19,229 bases of DNA, from assembly GCA_949739085.1 (NCBI GenBank), contig CATIYU010000233.1, positions 1 through 19,229 of the forward strand. Direction: 5' to 3'. Under the pieces are notes generated by a model, which saw nothing but the letters and a program-made list of their open reading frames with translations, did not search any database and had not been told where the DNA came from. Below, piece by piece: positions 6,329 through 14,212 of the stretch; the first letter of the stretch is position 1; every line of letters begins with the position of its first letter. Made by a program: the position numbers and the translations under genes. The stretch comes from an uncultured Eubacteriales bacterium (GTDB lineage: Bacteria; Bacillota_A; Clostridia; Oscillospirales; Oscillospiraceae).

Positions 6329-7495
6329 ATGGAAAGTACATTAAAGAGAACCTGGGCGGAGATTGACCTGGATGCGTTGGCCCAGAACTACCGGATTCTC
6401 CAGGACCGTATGGGCCCCCAGTCCCGGTTCCTGGGGGTCATCAAGGCGGACGCCTACGGCCATGGCGCCATCCAGACCGCCTTGGCGCTGGAGAAGCTGG
6501 GCAGTGCGCACCTGGCCGTCTCCAATATTGACGAGGCCCGGGAACTGCGCCTGGCGGGGGTTGCGCTGCCCATTTTGCAGCTGGGCCTGACCCCGGCGGA
6601 CCAGACGGAGGAGATCCTCAAATACCGCGTCACCCAGACCGTCTGGAGCGAGGCGGCGGCGCGGGCTTTCTCCCAGGCGGCGCTGGAGGCCGGGGGCCGG
6701 ATGAAGGTCCACGTGAAGCTGGACACAGGCATGTCCCGGCTGGGCTTCTCCTGCGACGAGGCCCATTTCGACGCATCCCTGGAGAGTGTCTGCCGTGTCT
6801 GCGGCCTGCCGGGTCTGGATGTGGAGGGGGTCTTTACCCACTTTGCCGTCTCCGACGAGCCCGAAGAGGCTAGCCGGGACTACACCCTCCTACAGCATGA
6901 GCGGTTTGCCGCCATGCTCCGCCGCCTGGGGGAGCGGGGCGTAACCTTCCGCCTGCGCCACTGCGCCAACAGCGGCGCGGCAGTCCAGTACACCCAGTTC
7001 GCCTACGACATGTTCCGCCCTGGCATCATTATGTACGGCATCAGCCGTCCGGCGGATGACCTGGGCCTCAAGCCCATGATGACTCTGAAATCCACAGTGG
7101 GGGCCATTCGGGACTTCTGCCCCGGCACTACGGTCAGCTATGGCCGTACCTTCCGGGCCGGGCGGGCCAGCCGGGTGGGGGTGCTGCCCATCGGCTATGC
7201 CGACGGTCTCCACCGGGTCCTCTCCAACCAGTGGCGGGTGTGGACCCCCCAGGGCATGGCGCCCATCGTGGGACGGATCTGCATGGACATGTGCATGGTG
7301 GACCTCACGGACCTGCCCGGCGTGGGGGAGGGGGACGTGGTGGAGGTCTACGGCCCCCACAACTCCGTCAACGACGCGGCGGATTTGGCGGGGACCATCG
7401 CCTACGAGCTCACCTGCGCTGTCAGCAAGCGGGTACCCAGAATTTACTTCCAGGATGGAAAGGAGATTGCCCGGGAACTGCTCCTGCGGGGATAG
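6329..7495 (+). CDS. alr: Alanine racemase
   Basis: A 388-residue PLP-dependent fold-type III racemase interconverting L- and D-alanine for peptidoglycan, and in spore formers for control of the alanine germinant. The PLP lysine is K39 in GVIKADAYGHG. The second catalytic base is Y271 in TVSYGRTF. Further landmarks are the C-terminal beta-domain motifs LPIGYADG (287-293) and VGRICMDMCMVDL. Length and residue spacing match the family. The ribosome binding site is weak (AAAGAGTGAT), which suggests coupling to the preceding lipoprotein gene 28 bases upstream. The operon ends at the strong terminator at 7529. Whether this is the vegetative or a sporulation-specific isozyme cannot be decided without the rest of the genome. 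Confidence 0.97.
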   Translation: MESTLKRTWAEIDLDALAQNYRILQDRMGPQSRFLGVIKADAYGHGAIQTALALEKLGSAHLAVSNIDEARELRLAGVALPILQLGLTPADQTEEILKYRVTQTVWSEAAARAFSQAALEAGGRMKVHVKLDTGMSRLGFSCDEAHFDASLESVCRVCGLPGLDVEGVFTHFAVSDEPEEASRDYTLLQHERFAAMLRRLGERGVTFRLRHCANSGAAVQYTQFAYDMFRPGIIMYGISRPADDLGLKPMMTLKSTVGAIRDFCPGTTVSYGRTFRAGRASRVGVLPIGYADGLHRVLSNQWRVWTPQGMAPIVGRICMDMCMVDLTDLPGVGEGDVVEVYGPHNSVNDAADLAGTIAYELTCAVSKRVPRIYFQDGKEIARELLLRG

Positions 7496-7528
7496 CCGGC
7501 GGCCCTTAGCGAAAGAAAAATGAAAGAT

Positions 7529-7560
7529 CCGGCCAGCGCCTGAGCGTTGGCCGGTTTTTT
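7529..7560 (+). terminator. Shared terminator between convergent alr and sigF
   Basis: An 11-bp stem, CCGGCCAGCGC (7529-7539) with GCGTTGGCCGG (7544-7554, one G-U pair), has a 4-base loop and is followed by six T. On the minus strand the stem is followed by ATCTTTCATTTTTC, so it can also stop transcripts coming from sigF. Confidence 0.92.
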
Positions 7561-7601
7561 GGGGCTGGGGAGTTCTTTCCCGTGAATCGTCAAAAGGTCG
7601 G

Positions 7602-8306
7602 CTAGCCCATCTCCCGCCGCAGCCGCTCAATGGCCCGCTTCTCCAGCCGGGACACCTGTACCTGGCTGACGCCCAGGATCCTGGCGCACTGCTGTTGGGT
7701 CAGTCCCTTGAAGAACCGGAGGAGGATGGTCTTCCGCTCCTGTTCCGGCAGGGCGTCGATGGCGGCGCGCAGGGCGATGCGCTCCACCATGCTCTCCTCC
7801 GTCACAGGGCTGGCCAGGGTGGATTCCAGGGTCAGGCCGTCAGCGTTCTCCTGCTGTAGGCTGTCCGGCGGCGCGGCGGCCAGCTCCGCAGCGGCAATCT
7901 CCTCCGGGGTCAACCCCGTGGCCTCGCTGAGCTCCGAGAGCACCGGCTCCCGGCCCAACTGGGCCTGGAGACGCTCTCGGGCGGCGTAGATGCAGGCGCT
8001 CTGCTCCCGGAGGCCCCGGCCCACCTTAATAGCTCCGTTGTCCCGCAGGTACCGCCGGATCTCTCCCGCAATTTTTGGTACGGCGTAGGTGGAAAACTGA
8101 GTGCCGTAGCCGGCGTCAAACCCCCGCACTGCCTTGAGGAACCCCAGGCACCCCAACTGGTAGAGGTCGTCGGGCTCCACGCCCCGACCGTAGTAGCGCC
8201 GCACCACGGCCCAGATGAGGCCGCTGTTTTCCTCCAGGACCCTTGCGGCGGCGGCCTCGTCCCCCTGCCGCGCCTGGAGGAGGAGGTCCAGCGTCCCGGC
8301 GGTCAC
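7602..8306 (-). CDS. sigF: RNA polymerase sigma-F factor (SpoIIAC)
   Basis: A 234-residue sigma-70 family factor directing the first forespore-specific transcription. Region 2 is visible at ~28-92 (GLIWAVVRRYYGRG, DDLYQLGCLGFLKAV, FSTYAVPKIAGEIRRYLRD), region 3 at ~100-150, and region 4 with its helix-turn-helix near the end (QQQCARILGVSQVQVSRLEKRA). Length is close to the usual ~250. Assignment as sigma-F rather than the similar sigma-G rests on its position as third gene of a spoIIAA-spoIIAB-sigF operon. Its start is GTG and overlaps the spoIIAB stop by four bases (GTGA). With no strong Shine-Dalgarno, it is probably translationally coupled to its anti-sigma factor. Confidence 0.95.
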   Translation of the reverse strand: MTAGTLDLLLQARQGDEAAAARVLEENSGLIWAVVRRYYGRGVEPDDLYQLGCLGFLKAVRGFDAGYGTQFSTYAVPKIAGEIRRYLRDNGAIKVGRGLREQSACIYAARERLQAQLGREPVLSELSEATGLTPEEIAAAELAAAPPDSLQQENADGLTLESTLASPVTEESMVERIALRAAIDALPEQERKTILLRFFKGLTQQQCARILGVSQVQVSRLEKRAIERLRREMG

Positions 8307-8749
8307 CGCCCGGTCCGCCGGGGCTTGATCCGGCGGCGCATGGTGACCCGGGTACCCTTGCCCTGTGCTGAGCGGACAGTAAGGGAGTCCATGAAGCTCT
8401 CCATGATGGTGAAGCCCATGCCGCTGCGCTCCTCCCCGCCGGTGGTGAACAGGGGCTGGCGGGCCTGTTCCACGTCAGGGATGCCCCGGCCCCAGTCCCG
8501 GACGCTGATCTCCAGCATGTCCTCCTCCAGCACCCGGGCCTTGACTACAATGCGGCCCAAGGAGTCCGGGTAGGCGTGGACGATGGCGTTGGTCACCGCC
8601 TCGCTGACGGCGGTTTTGATGTCCCCCAGCTCCTCCAGGGTGGGGTCCAGCTGGGCGGCGAAGCAGGCTACCGCCCCCCGGGCGAAGGCCTCGTTGGCGC
8701 TGCGGCTCAGGCATTCAAAGACTATGTAATTTGTAGTTTTCGGCTTCAT
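8303..8749 (-). CDS. spoIIAB: Anti-sigma-F factor SpoIIAB (serine protein kinase)
   Basis: A 148-residue GHKL-type ATP-binding protein that holds sigma-F inactive and phosphorylates SpoIIAA. The N box is SEAVTNAIVHAY (49-60, catalytic E50 and Mg-binding N54), the G1 box is RDWGRGIPD (84-92) and the G2 box is ERSGMGFTIM (107-116), all intact. The start is supported by GAGGAGGGAG just upstream. The C-terminus is basic (RRRIKPRRTGR). It lies 12 bases downstream of spoIIAA and overlaps sigF by four bases, the standard stoichiometric arrangement for this partner-switching module. Confidence 0.96.
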   Translation of the reverse strand: MKPKTTNYIVFECLSRSANEAFARGAVACFAAQLDPTLEELGDIKTAVSEAVTNAIVHAYPDSLGRIVVKARVLEEDMLEISVRDWGRGIPDVEQARQPLFTTGGEERSGMGFTIMESFMDSLTVRSAQGKGTRVTMRRRIKPRRTGR

Positions 8750-8761
8750 GTTTCTCCCTCC

Positions 8762-9067
8762 TCACACCAGTTCCACATACCGGTTCAGCCCTGCCGTCTC
8801 CAGGACGCGCGCCGCCTGCCGGGGGATGTTCACCACCGCCAGGCTTCCGGAGAGGACCTCCATCCTGCGCTTGGCCCGCAGCACCACGGCGATGCCGGAG
8901 CTGTCCATAAACGTGAGCCCCTCCAGGTCCAGGAGAGTTTTCACTGGCAGGGTCTGTTCCAGCAGCCGGTCAATGGACTCCATCAGGTCCTTGGCCGCAT
9001 GGTGGTCCAGCTCCCCGCTGAGCCGGATGGTGAGCTGCCGGTTTTCTGTCCTGTATGTTATCTCCAT
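8762..9067 (-). CDS. spoIIAA: Anti-sigma-F factor antagonist SpoIIAA
   Basis: A 101-residue STAS-domain protein. In its unphosphorylated form it displaces sigma-F from SpoIIAB in the forespore. The regulatory serine site is in LTFMDSSGIAVVLRAK, where S56 corresponds to Bacillus S58. GELDHHAA (18-25) is the other family landmark. The start at 9067 is chosen because GAAGGAG lies 8 bases upstream and the STAS homology begins at once. The open frame extends to 9106 but would run into a hairpin. It is the first gene of the operon. No convincing sigma-H promoter is seen upstream, and a terminator-like hairpin lies in its leader. Confidence 0.96.
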   Translation of the reverse strand: MEITYRTENRQLTIRLSGELDHHAAKDLMESIDRLLEQTLPVKTLLDLEGLTFMDSSGIAVVLRAKRRMEVLSGSLAVVNIPRQAARVLETAGLNRYVELV

Positions 9068-9090
9068 GGCTTGTCTCCTTCTGTGTACGC

Positions 9091-9125
9091 AAAAAAATGA
9101 CCGCAAGCGATAAAGCTTGCAGTCA
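9091..9125 (-). terminator. Terminator-like hairpin in the spoIIA leader
   Basis: On the minus strand TGACTGCAAGC and GCTTGCGGTCA form an 11-bp stem (one G-U pair) with a 6-base loop, immediately followed by seven T. It lies only 24 bases upstream of the spoIIAA start, covering 9098-9125 plus the T run at 9091-9097. A TATAAT (9125-9130) abuts its upstream side. It has the form of an intrinsic terminator facing spoIIAA. Confidence 0.7.
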
Positions 9126-9202
9126 TTATAAGGGGTTCGCCCGGCGCTTTCTGTCGAAACCGGAGGGATCGAAAAAAATTTATATTTTTTTGTATATACA
9201 TT

Positions 9203-9231
9203 TTGACAAACCCTGGCAGATGTGGTAAGAT
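9203..9231 (+). promoter_or_regulatory. Strong vegetative promoter for queH
   Basis: A perfect TTGACA (9203-9208), a 17-base spacer and TAAGAT (9226-9231), 45 bases upstream of the queH start and in an AT-rich patch unlike the surrounding GC-rich DNA. Confidence 0.85.
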
Positions 9232-9276
9232 GTCCTCAGCCGGGGCCCAGGAGCCCCCCAGAGGGAGGTTTTTTCC

Positions 9277-9834
9277 GTGAGGCTTCTTTTGCACACCTGC
9301 TGTGCGCCTTGCAGCGTCTACTGCGTGGACAGCCTGCGGGAGGAGGGGGTGGAGCCCGTCTCCTTCTGGTACAATCCCAATATCCACCCCTACCAGGAGT
9401 ACAGAGCCCGCCGGGACACGCTGGTGGAGTATGCCGCCTCAATTGGCCTGGAACTGCTGGTTCAGGAGGACTACGGCCTGCGGGAATTTATCCAGGCGGT
9501 GGCGGAGGACATTTCGCGTCGCTGCGCCTACTGCTACGCCCGCCGCCTGGAGGAGACGGCCCGCTGCGCCGCATCCCGGGGCTTTACCCACTTCTCCACC
9601 ACCCTCCTGGTCAGCCCCTACCAGGACCACGAGGGCATCTGCCGGGCCGGGGAGGCTCTGGCGGAGCGCTATGGCCCGGCGTTTCTCTACCGGGATTTCC
9701 GGCCCGGGTTCCGGCAGGGCCAGGCTAGGGCCCGGGAGCTGGGGCTTTATATGCAGAAATACTGCGGCTGCGTTTTCTCCGAGGAGGAGCGCTACGCCAA
9801 ACAGATCCAGCGGGACCGGGAGCGGTTCCAGTAG
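9277..9834 (+). CDS. queH: Epoxyqueuosine reductase QueH
   Basis: A 185-residue DUF208-family enzyme that reduces epoxyqueuosine to queuosine in tRNA, the last step of queuosine synthesis, replacing the unrelated cobalamin enzyme QueG. The cysteine pattern is characteristic: LLHTCCAPCS (C8, C9, C12), RRCAYCYARRL (C83, C86) and YCGCVFS (C163, C165), which bind an iron-sulfur cluster and a second metal. The GTG start is set by GAGGGAGG 8 bases upstream and is directly followed by the family's conserved N-terminus. It is monocistronic, with its own strong promoter and a terminator starting right after the stop codon, and divergent from spoIIA. Confidence 0.95.
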   Translation: MRLLLHTCCAPCSVYCVDSLREEGVEPVSFWYNPNIHPYQEYRARRDTLVEYAASIGLELLVQEDYGLREFIQAVAEDISRRCAYCYARRLEETARCAASRGFTHFSTTLLVSPYQDHEGICRAGEALAERYGPAFLYRDFRPGFRQGQARARELGLYMQKYCGCVFSEEERYAKQIQRDRERFQ

Positions 9835-9878
9835 AACTGAAAGCCTCGGGCCGCTCTCCAGCGGCCCAGGGCAGTTTT
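9835..9878 (+). terminator. Terminator of queH, overlapping the end of the convergent gene
   Basis: An outer stem AACTG (9835-9839) with CAGTT (9872-9876) encloses a perfect 8-bp stem, GGGCCGCT (9848-9855) with AGCGGCCC (9860-9867), and the structure is followed by TTTT. It starts directly after the queH stop and reaches the stop codon of the minus-strand gene. Confidence 0.75.
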
Positions 9879-10651
9879 CAAAAAGCGGCTGCGTCCGGCG
9901 TTGGGGTCTCTGCCGCCGCCGTTGCGGCGTACTGCTGGGCGGCTGCCTCCGGAGAGGGCCCCTGGGGCGGGGCGATAGCCTCCACCTGCCGCCGTAGATC
10001 TAGCTGCTGCTGGGCAAAGTGGGCGTGAAGCTTGCCGTCGGTGTCCGCCTCCTGGATATAGCCGTTCTCCCGGATAAGCCGGAGGGCCTTGCGGCGCTGA
10101 AGTTCCAGCCGGAGGCGTTCCTCCTCCCGGCGTTCCTGCTCCCGTCGGCTTCTGGCCCGCTGGGCCTCGAGCAGTTTCTCACGATCCAGGTCCCGCTTCT
10201 TCCGTTCCCCGCAGTTAATGGCCTTCTGGAGCTGGCTGATAGCCGCGCGGATAGCGGCGGCGTTGCCGGTGTCCCGGCGCAGTTCCCGTTTTAACTGGGC
10301 CATGCGCCGCCGGGCGTAGCCAGAGGCGGCGTTGACCTGGCTGCGGTTTTTGGCCCTGGCCAGGCGGGCGTAAGCCTCCCGGGGGGCGTCGCCGTACCGG
10401 GGCTTATTGCTTTTGTAGAATTTCTCCAGTTCCTTGCTGTGCTGCTGGGTCCGCTCCCGGGATTCCCGGATCATCTCCAGGAGGCTGTTGAGTTCCTTAT
10501 CCTCTTGGGATGTGGGCGTCCAGCGGTCTGCTTGACCGGCATCCGCGCTGGGGGCAGTTTTTTTCTCCGCAGCAGCGGGCGCGGCGGGTTGCCAGCTTTC
10601 CGTCTGGAACTGCCGGGCGGCGCTTACGCCGCCAGTTTCCATACCGCCCAT
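9878..10651 (-). CDS. Unrecognised coiled-coil protein, Ala/Arg/Gln-rich
   Basis: A 257-residue soluble protein whose family I do not recognise. Residues ~1-45 are Ala/Thr/Pro-rich and probably disordered. Residues ~48-200 are highly charged and helical (LLEMIRESRERTQQHSKELE, ARSRREQERREEERLRLELQ), predicted coiled coil. The last ~45 residues are Ala/Gln/Pro-rich. No signal peptide, membrane segment or catalytic motif is visible. The start is supported by GGGGGGA 6 bases upstream, with a second in-frame ATG at 10642. Composition and codon use match the neighbours, and the frame is uninterrupted, which argues for a real gene. It stands alone, divergent from arcA and convergent with queH. A structural or scaffold role would be guesswork. 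Confidence 0.75.
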   Translation of the reverse strand: MGGMETGGVSAARQFQTESWQPAAPAAAEKKTAPSADAGQADRWTPTSQEDKELNSLLEMIRESRERTQQHSKELEKFYKSNKPRYGDAPREAYARLARAKNRSQVNAASGYARRRMAQLKRELRRDTGNAAAIRAAISQLQKAINCGERKKRDLDREKLLEAQRARSRREQERREEERLRLELQRRKALRLIRENGYIQEADTDGKLHAHFAQQQLDLRRQVEAIAPPQGPSPEAAAQQYAATAAAETPTPDAAAF

Positions 10652-10767
10652 AGTTATCCCCCCTGTTGACGGTTCTTAATTCTATATAAAAGTACTATCG
10701 GCAGGCGGCGGGGCTTACAATAGACCATTTGGAAAATTTTTGTGATGGAGAGATAGGAGGGCGCCAG

Positions 10768-11991
10768 ATGTCGATTGACGTAAAAAGTGAAATTGGAGCG
10801 TTGAAGCGGGTAATGCTTCACCGGCCGGGGAAGGAGCTGGAGCACCTGGTACCCGGCGAGCTGGGGCGTCTGCTGTTTGACGATATCCCCTACCTGCGGG
10901 CGGCCCAGCAGGAGCACGACATGTTCGCGGGCATTCTGCGGGGGTGCGGGGTTGAAGTCGTGTACCTGGAGGACCTGATGGCACAGGCGCTGCGGGCCGT
11001 GCCGGGCCTGGCGCGGCAGTTCGCGGAGGAATTCATCTCCGAGGGCGGCAGTCTGGCCCAGCGGTTCCGGGAGGAGCTGCTGGAGCTGTTTCTCAGCATC
11101 CCCGACGAACGGGAACTGGTGCTGAAAGCCATGGCGGGAGTCGCGGTGGGCGAGATCGACCGCCGGTTGGCTAGCCCTCTGGTGGATTTGACCAGCAGCC
11201 GGCCCCGGTTTTTGCTGGACCCCATTCCGAACCTGTACTTCACCCGGGACCCCTTTGCCAGTATCGGCAGCGGCGTGAGCCTGAACCGGATGTACTCCCA
11301 GACCCGCCGCCGGGAGACCATATTTGCCAAGTATATCCTGGAAAACCACCCCAGCTACAAGGAGAAGGTCCCCTTTTACTACCGCCGGGAATACCCCTTC
11401 AGCATTGAGGGCGGCGACATTCTGAACCTGAGCCGCGAGGTGCTGGCGGTGGGCATTTCCCAACGGACCACGCCGGAGGGGATCGAGCAGCTGGCCATGA
11501 ATCTCTTCCGCGACCCGGCGTGTGAGGTCCGGCGGATTCTGGCTTTGGATATCCCCAGCGTCCGGGCTTTCATGCACCTGGATACGGTCATGACCCAGAT
11601 TGACCGGGATAAGTTCACTATCCATCCCGAGGTTCTGGGGAGCCTGCGGGTGTACGAGGTGACGCCGGACGGCGCGTCTGGCTTAAAGGCCGGGGAGCTG
11701 GAAGGCAGCCTGCCGGAGATTCTGGCGGACCGTCTGGGCCTGGAGAGCGTGACCATGATCCGTTGCGGCGGCAAGGACCGGGTGGCCTCGGAGCGGGAGC
11801 AGTGGAACGACGGGTCCAATACTCTCTGTGTCTCCCCAGGCACGGTGGTGGTGTATGACCGGAACTATATCACCAACGGAATTTTGCGAGAGCAGGGCGT
11901 CCAGGTGCTGGAGATGCCCAGCTCAGAGCTGTCCCGGGGCCGGGGCGGCCCCCGCTGTATGAGTATGCCCCTGGTCCGGGAGGCACTGTAA
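10768..11991 (+). CDS. arcA: Arginine deiminase
   Basis: A 407-residue enzyme of the guanidino-group-modifying superfamily, hydrolysing L-arginine to L-citrulline and ammonia. Active-site motifs are complete: LYFTRDPF (157-163), SIEGGDIL (212-219, E214 and D217), FMHLDTVMTQID (268-279, H270) and the C-terminal GRGGPRCMSMPL with the nucleophile at C397. The start at 10768 follows TAGGAGGG, and the upstream open frame lacks a ribosome binding site. It is first of a three-gene cluster (57 bases to the carbamoyltransferase). The ~115-base upstream gap to the divergent gene contains no promoter I would trust. Neither carbamate kinase nor the arginine/ornithine antiporter of a standard ADI operon is present here. 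Confidence 0.97.
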   Translation: MSIDVKSEIGALKRVMLHRPGKELEHLVPGELGRLLFDDIPYLRAAQQEHDMFAGILRGCGVEVVYLEDLMAQALRAVPGLARQFAEEFISEGGSLAQRFREELLELFLSIPDERELVLKAMAGVAVGEIDRRLASPLVDLTSSRPRFLLDPIPNLYFTRDPFASIGSGVSLNRMYSQTRRRETIFAKYILENHPSYKEKVPFYYRREYPFSIEGGDILNLSREVLAVGISQRTTPEGIEQLAMNLFRDPACEVRRILALDIPSVRAFMHLDTVMTQIDRDKFTIHPEVLGSLRVYEVTPDGASGLKAGELEGSLPEILADRLGLESVTMIRCGGKDRVASEREQWNDGSNTLCVSPGTVVVYDRNYITNGILREQGVQVLEMPSSELSRGRGGPRCMSMPLVREAL

Positions 11992-12048
11992 CGTTTTATC
12001 CTGCGGCCCGCTGGACCGCGAAGAATACATCTAAAAAGGAGAATCGCT

Positions 12049-13041
12049 ATGCCTGTCAATGTAAGAGGAAGACACTTTTTGAAGCTGCTGGACTACACTC
12101 CGGCGGAAATCCGCTATCTTCTGGACGTTGCCAAGGAGTTCAAGAACCTCAAGCGCAACGGCGTGCCCCACCGGTACCTGGAAGGGAAGAACATCGTGCT
12201 GCTGTTTGAGAAGACCTCTACCCGGACCCGGTGCTCCTTCGAGGTGGCGGGCTATGATCTGGGGATGGGTGTTACATATCTGGACCCCGGCAGCTCCCAG
12301 ATGGGCAAAAAAGAGTCCATTGCCGACACCGCCCGGGTGCTGGGCCGCATGTTTGACGGCATTGAGTACCGGGGCTTTGACCAGGACCTGGTGGAGACCC
12401 TGGCGGCCTACGCGGGCGTGCCTGTGTGGAACGGCCTTACCGACCAGTTCCACCCCACCCAGATGCTGGCGGATCTTATGACTATGGAGGAGAAGTTCGG
12501 CTATCTCAAGGGCCTGCGCTTCACCTACATGGGCGACGCCCGCAACAACATGGGCAACTCCCTCATGATCGCCTGCGCCAAGATGGGCATTCACTTCACT
12601 GCCTGCGCCCCCAAGGAGCTCTTCCCCGCCCCGGAGCTGGTGGAGAAGGCCAAGGCTATCGCTGCGGAGAACCACTGCACCGTCCGCCTCACGGAGGATG
12701 TCGGCGAGGGCACGAAGGACGCCAACGTCATCTACACCGACATCTGGGTCTCCATGGGCGAGCCGGATGAGGTGTGGGAGACCCGTATCCAACTGCTGAA
12801 GCCCTACCAGGTCAACGCCGCTGCCATGCGTAACGCCGCCCCTGACGCCATCTTTATGCACTGCCTGCCCTCCTTTCACGACACTAAGACCACCATTGGC
12901 GCAGATATCGCCCAAAAGTTCGGCATTCCCGAGATGGAGGTTACAGACGAAGTGTTTGAGTCCCCTCAGTCCGTTGTGTTCGACGAGGCGGAAAACCGTA
13001 TGCACACCATTAAGGCCGTCATCTACGCTACGCTGCGTTGA
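12049..13041 (+). CDS. arcB: Ornithine carbamoyltransferase (catabolic, by context)
   Basis: A 330-residue carbamoyltransferase. The carbamoyl-phosphate loop is [12 protein letters not shown] (54-65), followed by FHPTQML (134-140), the ornithine-specific VSMGEPD (234-240) and MHCLPSFHD (270-278, with C272 in the active site). The ornithine motif separates it from aspartate and putrescine carbamoyltransferases. Sequence alone cannot distinguish ArgF from ArcB, and the catabolic direction (citrulline plus phosphate to ornithine plus carbamoyl phosphate) is inferred from its place between arcA and an ornithine cyclodeaminase-like gene. AAGGAG precedes the start. The next gene begins 28 bases after the stop, so these are co-transcribed. 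Confidence 0.95.
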   Translation: MPVNVRGRHFLKLLDYTPAEIRYLLDVAKEFKNLKRNGVPHRYLEGKNIVLLFEKTSTRTRCSFEVAGYDLGMGVTYLDPGSSQMGKKESIADTARVLGRMFDGIEYRGFDQDLVETLAAYAGVPVWNGLTDQFHPTQMLADLMTMEEKFGYLKGLRFTYMGDARNNMGNSLMIACAKMGIHFTACAPKELFPAPELVEKAKAIAAENHCTVRLTEDVGEGTKDANVIYTDIWVSMGEPDEVWETRIQLLKPYQVNAAAMRNAAPDAIFMHCLPSFHDTKTTIGADIAQKFGIPEMEVTDEVFESPQSVVFDEAENRMHTIKAVIYATLR

Positions 13042-13069
13042 TGAACGCATCTGCAAGGAGGGATGAACC

Positions 13070-14182
13070 ATGGCTTTTAATATGCCCAAATACCACTGCC
13101 CGGATTTCAATGAAGAGCGGTTCCTGAGCGCCCCTGATGCCCAATACGCGGTTGCGGACAAGGACGGCGTGGCCCCGGAAGGCTACCACAGCACATCCAT
13201 GTACCCGGAGTACTTCAAAATCAACGGCAAGTGGACCCTGGCGGAGGAGAGCCGCATGGACTCCAGCGTGGTCCTGCGGGACGGTGGCCGCCTGGATGTG
13301 GTGGAGAACCGGAACCTCAAAAAGGGGGACAAGGTCATTCTGGGCCGCACGGAGAAGGGCGAAGAGGGCATCTACATGCACTGCACCGGCTTCCAGGAGG
13401 AGGGCGCGGAGCTGGACGATCAGTTCGTCTTCCGCCAGGGCCGCAGCCGGGAGACCGCCTTTGCCCGGGACTACGATAAGCTCTTTGACCTCCTGCGCCA
13501 CGAGCGGGACCACGGGAACATCCTCTGGGTCATGGGCCCCGCTTTCGCCTTTGACGCGGACGCCCGGGCCGCCATGCAGGCCCTGGTGGAGAATGGTTAT
13601 GCCCACGGCCTTCTGGCAGGCAACGCCCTGGCCACCCACGACCTGGAGGGCGCTCTCCTCCACACCGCCCTGGGTCAGGACATTTATACCCAGAAGTCCC
13701 AAGTCAACGGCCATTACAACCACCTCGACGTGATCAACAAGGTCCGCCGCAGCGGCTCCATCCCTGCGTTTATTCAGGATTACAGTATTGACAACGGCAT
13801 TATCTACAGCTGTGTGAAGCAGAATGTGCCCTTCGTCCTCACTGGCTCCATCCGGGACGACGGCCCGCTGCCAGAGGTGATTGCCGACGTCTACGAGGGG
13901 CAGACGAAGATGCGGGAGCTGGTGAAGAACTGCACCACCATCATCTGCCTGGCCACTATGCTCCACACCATCGCCGCCGGGAACATGACCCCCTCGTTCC
14001 GGGTTATGCCGGACGGGGAGGTGCGTCCGCTGTATCTGTACGCTGTGGACGCGGATGAATTTGTTGTCAACAAGCTCCTGGACCGGGGAAGCCTCTCCGC
14101 CACCACCATTGTGGCCAATGTACAGGATTTCATCACGCTTGTGGCCCGGGGCCTGGGGGTCATGGGCCAGCCCAACCAGTAA
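13070..14182 (+). CDS. TIGR00300/LOR-SDH type ornithine cyclodeaminase-like enzyme
   Basis: A 370-residue protein matching the TIGR00300 family, which forms the C-terminal half of the cyanobacterial arginine-degrading enzyme AgrE/ArgZ and occurs as a separate ornithine cyclodeaminase in methanogens. It is unrelated to the mu-crystallin-type Ocd. Signature blocks are LLAGNALATHDLEGALLHT (181-199), VNGHYNHLDVINKVRRSGSI (212-231), FVLTGSIRDDGPLPEVIADV (255-274) and ICLATMLHTIAAGNMTPSF (292-310). The first ~110 residues are the family's more variable N-terminal domain. The predicted reaction is L-ornithine to L-proline plus ammonia with bound NAD, which is inferred from characterised relatives. 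AAGGAGGG precedes the ATG. It is the last gene of the arcA-arcB cluster. Confidence 0.85.
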   Translation: MAFNMPKYHCPDFNEERFLSAPDAQYAVADKDGVAPEGYHSTSMYPEYFKINGKWTLAEESRMDSSVVLRDGGRLDVVENRNLKKGDKVILGRTEKGEEGIYMHCTGFQEEGAELDDQFVFRQGRSRETAFARDYDKLFDLLRHERDHGNILWVMGPAFAFDADARAAMQALVENGYAHGLLAGNALATHDLEGALLHTALGQDIYTQKSQVNGHYNHLDVINKVRRSGSIPAFIQDYSIDNGIIYSCVKQNVPFVLTGSIRDDGPLPEVIADVYEGQTKMRELVKNCTTIICLATMLHTIAAGNMTPSFRVMPDGEVRPLYLYAVDADEFVVNKLLDRGSLSATTIVANVQDFITLVARGLGVMGQPNQ

Positions 14183-14212
14183 TCCTGTCTGAAAGACCGG
14201 AAACGGAAAACA

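Noticed and set aside
10652..10767. TTGACG (10666-10671) as the -35 of an arcA promoter
   Set aside because: The nearest plausible -10 boxes are at wrong spacings (11 bases to TATATA, 21 to TACTAT), and TACAAT at 10716 has no partner. The arcA promoter is left unassigned. No clear ArgR box was found either.
10768..14182. A complete classical arginine deiminase pathway (arcABCD)
   Set aside because: No carbamate kinase or antiporter gene is present. The third gene has the TIGR00300 signature and not carbamate kinase motifs.
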